64,000 nt of DNA from an uncultured Clostridium sp. (GTDB lineage Bacteria > Bacillota > Clostridia > Clostridiales > Clostridiaceae), in the NCBI RefSeq assembly GCF_934754925.1, contig NZ_CAKVJA010000002.1:1-64000 (forward strand). Reading direction: 5' to 3'. The position numbers and the translations under genes were made by a program. Positions 24,594 through 34,604 of this stretch are shown here, piece after piece. The notes beneath the pieces are model-generated. The model was given only the letters and a program-made list of their open reading frames with translations. It ran no database searches and was not told the DNA's origin. Numbering within the stretch: the first letter of the stretch is position 1; every line of letters begins with the position of its first letter.

Positions 24594-25475
24594 ATGATTA
24601 GGAGCATGACTAGCTTTGGAAGAAGCAGCAGTGAAGAAGGACAAAGAAGAGTTTTTACTGTTGAAATGAAAAGCGTAAATAGCAGATATTTAGATGTAAA
24701 TATTAGAATGCCTAAAACTTTAATTTCTTTAGAAGAAGAAATTAGAAAGATGATAAGTAATTCACTTAATAGAGGAAAAGTTGATGTATTTATCAACTTA
24801 AAGAATTACAATGATGGCAGCGGAATTCCAAAGGTTGATATTAACTTAGCTCAAGGATATTTAGAGTGCCTTAAGGAGATAGAAGCAAAATTAGGTGTTA
24901 AAAATGATATTTCAGTAATGCAAATTGCAAGATTTCCAGAAGTTATTACTGTAGTAGAAGAAGAAGATAAAATAGATGAAGTTTGGCAAGAACTTAAACC
25001 TCTTATAAATGATTCTTTAGATATGATGATCAGAATGAGAGAAGTTGAAGGTGATAAGCTTAAAGAAGATATTTTATCTAAGATTTCTATTATAGAAGAA
25101 TTAGTTTCAAAGGTTGAGGAGTTTGCAGATACTATCCCAAAAAACTTTAAGATAAAACTTGAAGAAAGAGTAAAAGAGCTATTAGGAAATGTTGATATAG
25201 ATGAAAGTAGAATTGCAATGGAAGTTTGCATGTTAGCAGATAAGGCAACGGTAGATGAAGAAATAATAAGACTTAGAAGTCACATCAACCAAGTTAGAGA
25301 AACTTTAAATTTAAAGGAACCAGTTGGTAGAAAGCTTGATTTTATAGTTCAAGAAATGAATAGAGAAACAAATACTATTGGTTCAAAATCTAGTGATATC
25401 CAAATGACTAATATAGTTATTGATATAAAAAATATACTTGAAAAGATAAGAGAACAAGTACAAAACATAGAATAA
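24594..25475 (+). CDS. YicC/YloC family endoribonuclease
   Basis: A 293-residue protein of the YicC/YloC family, recently recognised as endoribonucleases. The N-terminal motif MTSFGRS and the segment KSVNSRYLDVNIRMP are diagnostic, and the C-terminal DUF1732 region includes NRETNTIGSKSSD. RBS AAGGAGAA. It heads the conserved run yicC-remA-gmk-rpoZ-coaBC, the same order as Bacillus yloC-remA-gmk-rpoZ-coaBC. Confidence 0.92.
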   Translation: MIRSMTSFGRSSSEEGQRRVFTVEMKSVNSRYLDVNIRMPKTLISLEEEIRKMISNSLNRGKVDVFINLKNYNDGSGIPKVDINLAQGYLECLKEIEAKLGVKNDISVMQIARFPEVITVVEEEDKIDEVWQELKPLINDSLDMMIRMREVEGDKLKEDILSKISIIEELVSKVEEFADTIPKNFKIKLEERVKELLGNVDIDESRIAMEVCMLADKATVDEEIIRLRSHINQVRETLNLKEPVGRKLDFIVQEMNRETNTIGSKSSDIQMTNIVIDIKNILEKIREQVQNIE

Positions 25476-25488
25476 TAGGAGGATAGTA

Positions 25489-25758
25489 ATGGGAATAAAA
25501 TTGATAAACATCGGTTTTGGTAACATAGTTTCAGCTAATAGACTTGTTGCAATAGTTAGTCCAGAATCAGCACCGATTAAGAGAATAATCCAAGAAGCTA
25601 GAGATAGAGGAATGCTTATTGATGCAACATATGGAAGAAGAACAAGAGCTGTAATAATTACTGATAGCGACCATGTTATATTATCAGCAGTTCAACCAGA
25701 AACTGTTGCGCATAGATTAGTAGCTAAAGATGAAACTGTAGATGAGGTTGATGAATAA
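25489..25758 (+). CDS. remA: DNA-binding regulator RemA (DUF370)
   Basis: An 89-residue protein. FGNIVSANRLVAIVSPESAPIK and DATYGRRTRAVIITDSDHVIL are the RemA/DUF370 signatures. In Bacillus RemA is an arc-shaped DNA-binding activator of biofilm matrix and osmoprotection genes; its role in clostridia is inferred. RBS AGGAGG. Its stop overlaps the gmk start by one base. Confidence 0.92.
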   Translation: MGIKLINIGFGNIVSANRLVAIVSPESAPIKRIIQEARDRGMLIDATYGRRTRAVIITDSDHVILSAVQPETVAHRLVAKDETVDEVDE

Positions 25759-26393
25759 TGCAAAATAATAAAGGACTATTAATTGTAATTTCCGGTCCTT
25801 CAGGAGCAGGAAAAGGAACAATATGCAAGGCGCTTTTAGAAAAGCGAGATGACTTATTTATTTCTGTTTCTGCAACTACAAGAAGTCCAAGAGCTGGAGA
25901 AGTAGATGGAGTAAACTATCACTTCTTAACTAAAGAAGATTTTATTTCTAAAGTAGAAAGCAATGATTTCTTAGAGTATGCTGAAGTACATGGAAATATG
26001 TATGGAACTCCAAAGTTCAAAGTAGAAGAGATGTTAGCTGAAGGAAAGAATGTTATTTTAGAAATAGACATTCAAGGTGCTTTAAAAGTTAAAGAAAACT
26101 TCAGCGAAGGGGTATTTATATTTATATTACCTCCATCAATGGAAGAGTTAAAACAAAGAATAATTAAAAGAGGTAGTGAAACAGAAGAATCATTAATGAC
26201 AAGATTTAAAAATGCATATCAAGAAATAAACTATGTTTCTAAATACAATTATGCAGTAGTTAATGATGAAGTTGATACGGCAGTTAACAAAATAGAAGGA
26301 ATAATTGCCGCAGAAAAATGTAGAGTAGATAGAATAAAAGATACAATATTAGATTCTAAGGAGGGCTTAATTCATGAACAACTCTATGATTAA
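25758..26393 (+). CDS. gmk: Guanylate kinase
   Basis: A 211-residue enzyme converting GMP and ATP to GDP and ADP. The P-loop GPSGAGKGT is at 13-21, followed by the GMP-binding motif TTRSPRAGEVDGVNYHF and the lid region. Start overlaps the remA stop (TAATG). Its last 20 bases overlap the rpoZ start, and the rpoZ Shine-Dalgarno lies within gmk. Confidence 0.97.
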   Translation: MQNNKGLLIVISGPSGAGKGTICKALLEKRDDLFISVSATTRSPRAGEVDGVNYHFLTKEDFISKVESNDFLEYAEVHGNMYGTPKFKVEEMLAEGKNVILEIDIQGALKVKENFSEGVFIFILPPSMEELKQRIIKRGSETEESLMTRFKNAYQEINYVSKYNYAVVNDEVDTAVNKIEGIIAAEKCRVDRIKDTILDSKEGLIHEQLYD

Positions 26394-26592
26394 TCCATCA
26401 GTGGTGGACTTATTAAAAAAGGTAGAAGACAGATATTCACTAGTTATAGTAACATCAAGAAGGGCAAGACAAATAATAGATGGTAGCAAACCATTAACTT
26501 CAAATCCTTCAAAGAAACCATTAACAATAGCTATTAATGAAGTTAATGAAGGTTTAATTAGTTATCACAAAAATAATGAAGGAATAAAATAA
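26374..26592 (+). CDS. rpoZ: RNA polymerase omega subunit
   Basis: A 72-residue omega subunit that aids RNA polymerase assembly. Motifs NPSVVDLLKKVEDRYSLVIV and SRRARQI (beta-prime contact) are typical. The ATG at 26374 overlaps the end of gmk and is supported by AGGAGGG seven bases upstream; a second in-frame ATG lies at 26386. coaBC starts two bases after its stop. Confidence 0.95.
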   Translation: MNNSMINPSVVDLLKKVEDRYSLVIVTSRRARQIIDGSKPLTSNPSKKPLTIAINEVNEGLISYHKNNEGIK

Positions 26593-26594
26593 TC

Positions 26595-27785
26595 ATGAGT
26601 AAATGTGTTGTTATTGGCGTTACTGGAGGAATTGCAGTTTATAAAGCATTAGATGTTATTAGTGCTTTAAGAAAAAAGGATGTAGAAGTTCATGTTATTA
26701 TGACTGAAAGCGCATCTAAATTTGTAAATCCTTTAACATTTCAATCTATCAGTCAAAACATGGTAGTTACTGATATGTTTGCGGAACCTAAGGCTTGGGA
26801 AATTCAACATATTTCATTAGCACAAAAGGCTGATTTAATGTTAATTGCTCCAGCAACAGCAAACATAATAGGAAAAGTTGCAAATGGTATATCAGATGAT
26901 ATGTTATCAACAACTATAATGGCAGCAGCTAAAGCTAAGGTGATATTTGCACCAGCTATGAATACTAACATGTATCAAAATAAAATAGTTCAAAATAATA
27001 TAGAAAAGTTAAAAGAATTTGGCTATGGTTTTATTGAACCTGCTAGTGGAAGATTAGCTTGCGGAGATGTAGGAGTTGGAAAACTTGCAGATGTTAATAC
27101 TATTGTAGAAAGAGTGTTAGCTGAATTAAATGATAAGGAACAAGATTTAAAGGGGAAAAAGGTTCTAATAAGTGCTGGACCTACTATTGCTCCAATTGAT
27201 CCAGTAAGATATATAACTAATAGATCAACTGGTAAAATGGGATATGCCATAGCTGAAGAAGCTAGAGATAGAGGTGCAGAAGTTATTTTAGTTTCAGGAC
27301 CTACCAATTTAAATCCACCAAAAGACGTAAAAATAATAAACATAAAAACTAATGAAGAAATGAAAAATGAAATTTTCGATAATTTTGAATGGGCAGATAT
27401 AGTTATTAAATCGGCAGCAGTTGCTGATTATAAGCCTAAGGAATATAGTAAAGACAAAATCAAAAAAGGTGAGGGGGATTTTAATCTTTGCTTAACTAGA
27501 GATAATGATATATTAAAGTCTCTAGGAGACATGAAAACTCACCAGGTTTTAGTTGGATTTGCAGCAGAAAGCAATGATGTTTTAGAGAATGCAGAGAAGA
27601 AACTAAAAAACAAGAATTTGGATTTTATAGTTGCAAATGATATTACATCTTCCGATACTGGTTTTGGTAGTGAGGATAATAAAGTAGTTATTCTTTCAAA
27701 AAATAATGAAAAGTTAGAGCTAGAAAAAATGAGTAAAAAAGAGGTTGCAAGTAATATATTTGATATGATTTTAGAAAAGCGCTAA
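26595..27785 (+). CDS. coaBC: Bifunctional phosphopantothenoylcysteine decarboxylase / phosphopantothenate-cysteine ligase
   Basis: A 396-residue bifunctional enzyme of coenzyme A synthesis. The N-terminal CoaC flavoprotein domain (about 1-180) has GVTGGIAVYKA, the FMN-binding APATANIIGKVANGISDDM and the catalytic Cys in GRLACGDVG. The C-terminal CoaB domain has SAGPTIAPIDPVRYITNRS and uses CTP to join cysteine to phosphopantothenate. The stop codon falls within the loop of the terminator that follows. Confidence 0.96.
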   Translation: MSKCVVIGVTGGIAVYKALDVISALRKKDVEVHVIMTESASKFVNPLTFQSISQNMVVTDMFAEPKAWEIQHISLAQKADLMLIAPATANIIGKVANGISDDMLSTTIMAAAKAKVIFAPAMNTNMYQNKIVQNNIEKLKEFGYGFIEPASGRLACGDVGVGKLADVNTIVERVLAELNDKEQDLKGKKVLISAGPTIAPIDPVRYITNRSTGKMGYAIAEEARDRGAEVILVSGPTNLNPPKDVKIINIKTNEEMKNEIFDNFEWADIVIKSAAVADYKPKEYSKDKIKKGEGDFNLCLTRDNDILKSLGDMKTHQVLVGFAAESNDVLENAEKKLKNKNLDFIVANDITSSDTGFGSEDNKVVILSKNNEKLELEKMSKKEVASNIFDMILEKR

Positions 27786-27799
27786 TTGCGCTTTTCTTT
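27773..27799 (+). terminator. Intrinsic terminator overlapping the end of coaBC
   Basis: AGAAAAGCGC-TAATT-GCGCTTTTCT. The coaBC stop codon forms the loop. A small AAACTC/GAGTTT hairpin follows at 27836-27851. Confidence 0.75.
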
Positions 27800-27905
27800 A
27801 TATACAATAATCTTATATAAATCTAAATATCCAATAAACTCTTATGAGTTTAAATTTAATTGTTAATTTTATGTATAGCAATTAAGGTAGAGTGAGGGTG
27901 ATAAA

Positions 27906-30113
27906 TTGAATTTATATGCTGAAATAATATTAAATTCAGAGGCCTTAGAAATTGATAGACCTTTTACATATAAGATTCCAATAGAGCTTGAAAAGAAAGT
28001 TCAAATAGGGCAAATAGTAAAAGTTCCTTTTGGAATGGGAAATAAAACATCAGAAGGTTTTGTACTTGCAATAAAATATGAAAGTGAAATTGATATAAGT
28101 TTTAGAGTTAAGAAAATTTCTAGTATAATAACTGATGAACCTGTTATTGATGAAGAGGATATTAAACTTATTGACTTTTTAAGAGAAAAGTATTTATGTA
28201 AATATATTGATGCATTTAGATTACTTATACCAGTTGGAATTATGAAAGGTGCTAAAAGTAAGAGCAAAAAAGTAATAGTTTTTAAAAGTGATGATTTAAG
28301 TTGCATAAAAAAACAAGAAGGATATATAGAAATTATTAATTTTTTAAAAGAAAATTCAGGTAAATATACAAAGAGTGAACTTATTAATGCTAATTCACTT
28401 TCTCAATATAAATTAAATAAATTAATAGAAAAAGGATTATTAGGAGTAGAAGAAGAAACTGTTTTTAGGTATAATAATAGAACTTACAATATAGATTGTG
28501 AAAAAAAATTAACATTAGAGCAAAAGCAGGTACTTAATGAATATAGTAATTCAAGTAATAATTTATTTTTACTTAAGGGTGTTACTGGCTCTGGTAAGAC
28601 TGAAGTATATATGAGAATGGTAGAAGATGTTTTGGAAAAAAATAAATCTGCAATTATCCTAGTGCCAGAAATATCATTAACACCTCAGATGATTGAAAGG
28701 TTTAAGGGGAGATTTGGAAGAAATGTTGCCTTATTTCATAGTAAATTATCTGATGGTGAAAGATTTGATGAGTGGTTTAGAGTAAAGGCTGGAAAGGCTA
28801 GGGTTGTAGTAGGGGCAAGAAGTGCTATTTTTTTACCTGTAAAAAACTTAGGCCTTATTATAATTGATGAAGAGCATGAAAATACATATAAATCAGAACA
28901 AAATCCTAAATATCAGACTAAAGAGGTTGCAGAGTTTTTAAGCCAGCAAAAAGGGTGTAAGGTAGTTTTAGGATCGGCTACTCCAAGTATAGAAACTTAT
29001 TATAGAGCTTTAACAGGTGAGTTGCAGTTGTTAGAACTAAATTCACGAGTTGATGGCAAGGATATGCCACCTATGAAAGTAATTGATATGAGAAATGAAT
29101 TAAAAAGTGGAAATGTATCTTTATTTAGTAGAGAGTTGTTTAATGAGATGCAAGAAAAGCTTTCTAGAAAGGAACAAATAATATTATTCTTAAACAGAAG
29201 AGGTTTTTCTACTTTTGTATCATGTAGAAGTTGTGGATACGTATTTAAGTGTGAAGAGTGTGATATTTCTATGACATATCATAGAAATGGTCTTCTTGTT
29301 TGTCATTATTGTGGTAAAACAAAAAAATCACCTCAAAAATGCCCAAAATGTGATAGTAAATATGTTAAATTTTTTGGAGCAGGTACTCAAAGGGTTGAGG
29401 AAGAGGTGAAAAAATATTTTAAGAATGCTAGAGTTCTAAGAATGGATGTAGATACTACAAGAAGTAAGGATGCTTATGAAAATATCTATAATACATTTAA
29501 AGAGGGAAAAGCTGATATTCTTATAGGTACTCAAATGATTTCAAAAGGACTTGATTTTAAGAATGTTACGCTTGTAGGTGTATTAGCAGCGGATATGTCC
29601 ATAAATATACCAGACTATAGAGCTGCTGAAAGAACTTTTCAGATAATTACTCAAGTTGCTGGAAGAGCAGGAAGAGGAGAAAAGCAAGGAAAAGTAATAA
29701 TACAAACATACACACCAGAGCATTATAGTTTAAAATATGCTGTAAATTATGATTATGAAGGATTCTATGAGAAGGAATTTACAGTTAGAGCCCTGATGAA
29801 ATATCCTCCTTTTGGTAAGATATTATTAATAAACGGTATATCAAAAAAAGAGGATTTATTAAGGAACTTTATGCATAAAATATCTAATGTAATAAAACCA
29901 TTAGTAGAAAAGGAAATAGATGTTGATATTTTAGGACCAATTCCATGTTTAGTGGCTAAGGTTAAGGAAAATTATAGATGGCAAATTGTGATAAAAGGGG
30001 AATTTGAATCAGAATTTGCTAAAAAAATTAAAGAATTACTTTATGATGAGAACAAGAACGTATATAATGATATACGAATAAGTATGGATATAAATCCAAA
30101 TAATTTATTCTAG
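27906..30113 (+). CDS. priA: Primosomal replication restart helicase PriA
   Basis: A 735-residue DEAH helicase that reloads the replisome at stalled forks. The N-terminal DNA-binding region (1-105) precedes Walker A GVTGSGKT at 225-232 and Walker B DEEH at 321-324. Eight zinc-binding cysteines (440, 443, 449, 452, 466, 469, 479, 482) form the typical PriA zinc module inside the helicase. TTG start with GAGGGTG upstream. It heads the priA-def-fmt-rsmB-rlmN-prpC-prkC run, as in Bacillus. Confidence 0.96.
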   Translation: MNLYAEIILNSEALEIDRPFTYKIPIELEKKVQIGQIVKVPFGMGNKTSEGFVLAIKYESEIDISFRVKKISSIITDEPVIDEEDIKLIDFLREKYLCKYIDAFRLLIPVGIMKGAKSKSKKVIVFKSDDLSCIKKQEGYIEIINFLKENSGKYTKSELINANSLSQYKLNKLIEKGLLGVEEETVFRYNNRTYNIDCEKKLTLEQKQVLNEYSNSSNNLFLLKGVTGSGKTEVYMRMVEDVLEKNKSAIILVPEISLTPQMIERFKGRFGRNVALFHSKLSDGERFDEWFRVKAGKARVVVGARSAIFLPVKNLGLIIIDEEHENTYKSEQNPKYQTKEVAEFLSQQKGCKVVLGSATPSIETYYRALTGELQLLELNSRVDGKDMPPMKVIDMRNELKSGNVSLFSRELFNEMQEKLSRKEQIILFLNRRGFSTFVSCRSCGYVFKCEECDISMTYHRNGLLVCHYCGKTKKSPQKCPKCDSKYVKFFGAGTQRVEEEVKKYFKNARVLRMDVDTTRSKDAYENIYNTFKEGKADILIGTQMISKGLDFKNVTLVGVLAADMSINIPDYRAAERTFQIITQVAGRAGRGEKQGKVIIQTYTPEHYSLKYAVNYDYEGFYEKEFTVRALMKYPPFGKILLINGISKKEDLLRNFMHKISNVIKPLVEKEIDVDILGPIPCLVAKVKENYRWQIVIKGEFESEFAKKIKELLYDENKNVYNDIRISMDINPNNLF

Positions 30114-30124
30114 GAGGATATGAA

Positions 30125-30568
30125 ATGGCAATTAGAACTATTAGAACTATGGGAGACGATGTTTTAAGAAAGAAGTGTAAAGAGGTTACTGAAATAACTA
30201 AAAGAGAAATAACTCTTATTAATGATATGGTAGATACTATGTTTGAAGCAAATGGTGTTGGATTAGCAGCTCCACAAGTTGGAATACTTAAGAGAATATT
30301 TGTTATAGATATTGATGATGAAAATGGAACAATGGTATTTATTAATCCAGAAATCTTAGAAACTAGTGGAACTCAATGTGGAGAAGAAGGTTGCTTAAGT
30401 GTTCCAGGAGAGTTTAGCGAAGTTGAAAGACCAAATTACGTAAAAGTTAAAGCATTAAATGAAAAAGGTGAAGAATTTATTTTAGAGGGAGAAGGATTAT
30501 TAGCAAGAGCTATACTACATGAAAATGATCATTTAAATGGTGTTTTATATGTAGATCTTGTAAAGTAG
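30125..30568 (+). CDS. def: Peptide deformylase
   Basis: A 147-residue metalloenzyme removing the N-formyl group from nascent proteins. The three motifs are GVGLAAPQVG (44-53), EGCLSVP with metal ligand C90, and HENDHLNG with ligands H132 and H136 and catalytic E133. It lies 11 bases after priA with RBS TAGGAGGA, and fmt, which adds the formyl group to initiator tRNA, follows directly. Confidence 0.97.
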   Translation: MAIRTIRTMGDDVLRKKCKEVTEITKREITLINDMVDTMFEANGVGLAAPQVGILKRIFVIDIDDENGTMVFINPEILETSGTQCGEEGCLSVPGEFSEVERPNYVKVKALNEKGEEFILEGEGLLARAILHENDHLNGVLYVDLVK

Positions 30569-30581
30569 GAGGAATTTATAA

Positions 30582-31508
30582 ATGAAAATTGTATTTATGG
30601 GAACTCCTGATTTTGCTGTTCCATCGTTAGAAGCTTTAATAGAAAAGTATGGGGTAGAGGCTGTTTTTACACAGCCTGATAGACCTAAGGGAAGAGGTAA
30701 AAAAATGGCCTTTTCTGCTGTTAAAGAGGTGGCTGTTAAACATGATATAAAAGTGTTTCAACCAGAAAAATTAAAGGATGATAGAGATGCTATAGAGTAT
30801 TTAAAAGACCTTAAACCAGACTTTATAATAGTAGTTGCTTTTGGGCAAATATTAACTAAAGAAGTTTTAGATATTCCTAAGTATGGCTGCATAAATTTAC
30901 ATGCATCACTGCTTCCTATGTATAGAGGAGCAGCTCCGCTTAATTGGGTTGTAATTAATGGAGAAAAGAAATCAGGTAATACAACAATGCTTATGGATGT
31001 TGGGTTAGATACTGGGGATATGTTATTAAAAGATGAAGTAGAAATAACTGAAAACATGACAGCTGGAGAACTACATGATATATTAATGGTTAGAGGCGGA
31101 GATCTTTTAATAAAAACAATTGAGGGAGTTGCAAATGGAACTATAAAGGGTATAAAACAAGAAGGTGAAACTTGCTATGCAAAAATGCTTTCTAAAAATA
31201 CTGGTAAAATATCTTGGAATAATAGTGCTTTAGATATTCATAATTTAATTAGAGGTCTTAATCCATGGCCAATTGCACATACTACATATAAAGATGAAAA
31301 TATGAAAATATATGAATCTGAAGTTTTAGCTGAAAATAGTAATAAAGAACCAGGAACTATATTAAGTGTTAATAAAACTGGAATGAAAGTTAGTTGTAGT
31401 GAAGGTGTTTTACTAGTTAAAAAAGTTCAATTCCCTAATGGAAAGCCATTAACTATTGAACAATATATAAATGGAAAAGATATTGAGATAGGTTGTAAGT
31501 TGGTATAA
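30582..31508 (+). CDS. fmt: Methionyl-tRNA formyltransferase
   Basis: A 308-residue enzyme that formylates Met-tRNAfMet using 10-formyltetrahydrofolate. MGTPDFAVPSL at the N-terminus and the active-site stretch NLHASLLPMYRGAAP (105-119) are diagnostic; DTGDML supplies the catalytic Asp. The C-terminal domain binds tRNA. RBS TAGGAGGAA. It is paired with def. Confidence 0.97.
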   Translation: MKIVFMGTPDFAVPSLEALIEKYGVEAVFTQPDRPKGRGKKMAFSAVKEVAVKHDIKVFQPEKLKDDRDAIEYLKDLKPDFIIVVAFGQILTKEVLDIPKYGCINLHASLLPMYRGAAPLNWVVINGEKKSGNTTMLMDVGLDTGDMLLKDEVEITENMTAGELHDILMVRGGDLLIKTIEGVANGTIKGIKQEGETCYAKMLSKNTGKISWNNSALDIHNLIRGLNPWPIAHTTYKDENMKIYESEVLAENSNKEPGTILSVNKTGMKVSCSEGVLLVKKVQFPNGKPLTIEQYINGKDIEIGCKLV

Positions 31509-31526
31509 TATGAAAGGGGAGATTTT

Positions 31527-32222
31527 ATGTTCTATCCAGGATTTTATTTTGACAGAACTATGATTTTGTTGCTACCTGCAATAATAATTTCGTTTTGGGC
31601 ACAATCAAAGGTAAGTAGTACTTATAAAAAATATAGAACTGTAAGGACTATGAATGGATATACAGGAGAAAATGTTGCGAGAATGATGCTTGATGCAGCA
31701 GGGCTTTATGATGTACCTGTACTTGAAACTAGTGGAGAGCTTACAGATCATTATGATCCAAGAAGTAGGGTTATAAGATTATCTAGAGATATATATCATG
31801 GAACAAGTATAGCATCAGCAGGAATAGCAGCTCATGAAGTAGGGCATGCAATTCAACATCAACAATCTTATAAACCTTTAGTTTTGAGAACATCTATGGC
31901 AACAGCCGTTAATTTTAGCAGTCAAGCATCAATTTTTATTTTTATGATTGGTTTACTTTTTAGTATTCCAGTATTAACAAATATCGGAATTATATTTTTT
32001 ACTGTAGCAGTAATTTATCAATTAATAACATTACCAGTAGAATTTAATGCATCAAGAAGAGCCTTAAATATATTAGAAAGTAGAAATATATTATATGGTA
32101 ATGAAGTTAATGGAGCAAAAAATGTATTAACTGCGGCAGCTATGACATATGTAGCAGCTGCATTAATGTCAATTTCACAATTAATAAGACTAATTGCAAT
32201 TAGCAATAGAAATAATGATTAA
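31527..32222 (+). CDS. Membrane zinc metallopeptidase, YugP family
   Basis: A 231-residue membrane protein of the YugP/DUF2268-like neutral zinc metallopeptidase group. The zinc motif HEVGHAIQH begins at residue 103. Hydrophobic segments lie at about 11-28, 127-148, 152-170 and 204-222. Its substrate is unknown. It sits between fmt and rsmB, a placement common in clostridia. RBS AAAGGGGAG. Confidence 0.88.
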   Translation: MFYPGFYFDRTMILLLPAIIISFWAQSKVSSTYKKYRTVRTMNGYTGENVARMMLDAAGLYDVPVLETSGELTDHYDPRSRVIRLSRDIYHGTSIASAGIAAHEVGHAIQHQQSYKPLVLRTSMATAVNFSSQASIFIFMIGLLFSIPVLTNIGIIFFTVAVIYQLITLPVEFNASRRALNILESRNILYGNEVNGAKNVLTAAAMTYVAAALMSISQLIRLIAISNRNND

Positions 32223-32232
32223 GAGGTAACGT

Positions 32233-33546
32233 ATGAATAGTAGAGAAGTAGCATTAAACATAATTAATAGAGTTTTAATTGAAGGAGCATATTCTAATTT
32301 AGTTTTATCTAATGAATTAAATGAAGCGGATTTAAATGAAAAAGATAGAGCTTTAGTAACAGAACTTGTTTATGGAACTATAAGAAGAAAGAAAACATTA
32401 GATATGATAATTTCTAATTATATAAAAGATATATCTTTAATGGATGAAAGAGTATTAAATATATTAAGAATGGCTATATATCAAATGCACTTTTTAGATA
32501 AGGTTCCAGAGTTTGCAGCTTGTAATGAAGCAGTTGAATTAGCAAAGCAAATTTCAGTTCAAGATTCAAAATTAGTTAATGGAATATTAAGAAGTTACAC
32601 TAAAAATCCAGATGATATGGATGTAAAAGATAAAATTGATAGATTAGTATATCAATATTCTTATGAACCATGGTTTATAAGAATGGTGTATAAGCAATAT
32701 GGAGAAGAAAACGGAAGAAAGATTTTATCTGGATTAAATGCAACTCCAAAGGTAACAGTTAGAGTTAATACAAGTAAAGCAGATTATGATGAAGTATATG
32801 AAAGATTAGAAGAAATGGGATATGATATAGAAGAAGGATATGCTTGTCCAGAAGCTATAATAATAAAAGGTGGAAGTTCTATCGAAAATAATGAGTTATT
32901 TAGAGAAGGATTAATCACAGTTCAAGATGAAAGTGCAATGCTTGTATCACCTCTTTTAGATTTAAAAGCTGGAGATATTGCTTTAGACCTTTGTGCTGCA
33001 CCAGGAGGAAAAACAACTCATATAGCAGAGTTATTAGAAAATGAAGGTAAAGTACATTCTTTTGATTTACATGAAAATAAGTTATCTTTAATCAATGAAA
33101 ACTTAGAAAGATTAGGATTAAATAATGTAGAAGTAGAAGCTATGGATGCAACAAAGTTAGATGCTAAATATATTGCATATGCTGATAAAGTATTAATAGA
33201 CGTACCTTGCTCAGGTCTTGGTATAATAAGAAAGAAACCAGAAATTAAATGGAATAAATCAAGAAAATCTCTTAAGGATTTAGTACCAACTCAAAGAGAA
33301 ATAATGGAAAATGCTTGGGCATATTTAAAAAATGGTGGTACTATGATTTATTCAACTTGTACATTAAATACTGAAGAAAATCAAGATAATGTTGAATGGT
33401 TCTTAAATAAACATAAAGATGCAAAAGTAGAAAAGATATTCTTAGGGAATATGGATAATTTTATCTATAATAATGATGGATCTTTAACGATATTACCAAA
33501 TGAATATATGGATGGATTCTATATTGCTAAGATTTCTAAAAAATAG
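32233..33546 (+). CDS. rsmB: 16S rRNA (cytosine-967 C5)-methyltransferase RsmB
   Basis: A 437-residue methyltransferase. An N-terminal NusB-like domain (about 1-140, EVALNIINRVLIEGAYSNL) is followed by the SAM-binding domain with DLCAAPGGKTTH near 253, the catalytic PCSGLG, and the second cysteine in YSTCTLN. RBS AAGAGGTAA. rlmN starts 11 bases after it. Confidence 0.95.
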   Translation: MNSREVALNIINRVLIEGAYSNLVLSNELNEADLNEKDRALVTELVYGTIRRKKTLDMIISNYIKDISLMDERVLNILRMAIYQMHFLDKVPEFAACNEAVELAKQISVQDSKLVNGILRSYTKNPDDMDVKDKIDRLVYQYSYEPWFIRMVYKQYGEENGRKILSGLNATPKVTVRVNTSKADYDEVYERLEEMGYDIEEGYACPEAIIIKGGSSIENNELFREGLITVQDESAMLVSPLLDLKAGDIALDLCAAPGGKTTHIAELLENEGKVHSFDLHENKLSLINENLERLGLNNVEVEAMDATKLDAKYIAYADKVLIDVPCSGLGIIRKKPEIKWNKSRKSLKDLVPTQREIMENAWAYLKNGGTMIYSTCTLNTEENQDNVEWFLNKHKDAKVEKIFLGNMDNFIYNNDGSLTILPNEYMDGFYIAKISKK

Positions 33547-33557
33547 TAGGTGAACAA

Positions 33558-34589
33558 ATGTATAATATTTTAGATTTTACATTAGAAGAATTACAAAATT
33601 GGATGAAAGAAAATGGTGAAAGTGCTTTTAGAGCAAAACAAGTTTTTTCTTGGATTTATAAAGAAGTATGGAATTTTGACGAAATGAAAAACATACCTGG
33701 AAGTTTAAAAGAAAAACTAAAAGAAAATTTTACTATTGAAATTCCTAAAATTGTAGAAGTATATGAATCTAATGTAGATGATACTAAGAAAATGTTATTA
33801 TCTATGAAGGATAATAATTTAATCGAATGTGTTCTTATGAAATATAAACATGGAAATTCAATTTGTGTATCTACTCAAGTAGGTTGTAGGATGGGGTGCA
33901 AATTCTGCGCCTCTACAATCGGAGGTAGAATAAGAGATTTAAGTGCTGGTGAAATACTTTCTGAAATAATGGTGGCACAAAAATTCTTAGGAGAAAGAAT
34001 TTCAAATGTTGTTTTAATGGGAAGTGGAGAACCTTTAGATAACTATGATAATGTAGTTAAATTTTTAAATTTAGCTAATGCTGAGTATGGATTAAATATA
34101 GGGCAAAGACATATAACATTATCTACATGTGGAATAGTACCTAAAATAATAGAATTAGCAGATTTAAATTTAAGTATTACATTAGCAATTTCATTACATG
34201 CCTTTAGTGATGAAAAAAGAAAAACAATAATGCCTATAGCTAATAAATACAGTATTAATGAGATATTAGAATCTTGTAGATACTATATGGATAAAACAGG
34301 TCGTAGAATTACATATGAGTACTCTTTAGTATCGGGAGTTAATGATGGAAAAGAAGATGCTAAATCTTTAGCAAAATTATTAAAAAATATGAGTTGTCAT
34401 GTTAATTTAATTCCAGTTAATGAAATTAAAGAAAATGAATTAAAGAGACCGTCAAAAAGGACTATAGAAGCTTTTGAAGAAATATTAAAATCACAAGGAA
34501 TTGAAGTTACAGTCAGAAGAGAGATGGGTACAGATATTAATGCCGCTTGTGGGCAATTAAGAAGAAGTTATATAGACACTCAGAAATAA
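33558..34589 (+). CDS. rlmN: 23S rRNA (adenine-2503 C2)-methyltransferase RlmN
   Basis: A 343-residue radical-SAM methyltransferase that modifies A2503 of 23S rRNA and A37 of some tRNAs. The cluster cysteines are C110, C114 and C117 in GCRMGCKFC, and the C-terminal catalytic cysteine is in NAACGQLR. GSGEPLDNYD is the SAM-binding GGE-like motif. RBS TAGGTGA. Housekeeping RlmN, not the resistance enzyme Cfr, judging by length and context. Confidence 0.95.
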   Translation: MYNILDFTLEELQNWMKENGESAFRAKQVFSWIYKEVWNFDEMKNIPGSLKEKLKENFTIEIPKIVEVYESNVDDTKKMLLSMKDNNLIECVLMKYKHGNSICVSTQVGCRMGCKFCASTIGGRIRDLSAGEILSEIMVAQKFLGERISNVVLMGSGEPLDNYDNVVKFLNLANAEYGLNIGQRHITLSTCGIVPKIIELADLNLSITLAISLHAFSDEKRKTIMPIANKYSINEILESCRYYMDKTGRRITYEYSLVSGVNDGKEDAKSLAKLLKNMSCHVNLIPVNEIKENELKRPSKRTIEAFEEILKSQGIEVTVRREMGTDINAACGQLRRSYIDTQK

Positions 34590-34604
34590 AGGGGAGAAGA
34601 AAAA

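Noticed and set aside
33558..34589. Cfr-type resistance methyltransferase
   Set aside because: Length, motifs and the rsmB-rlmN-prpC context fit housekeeping RlmN.
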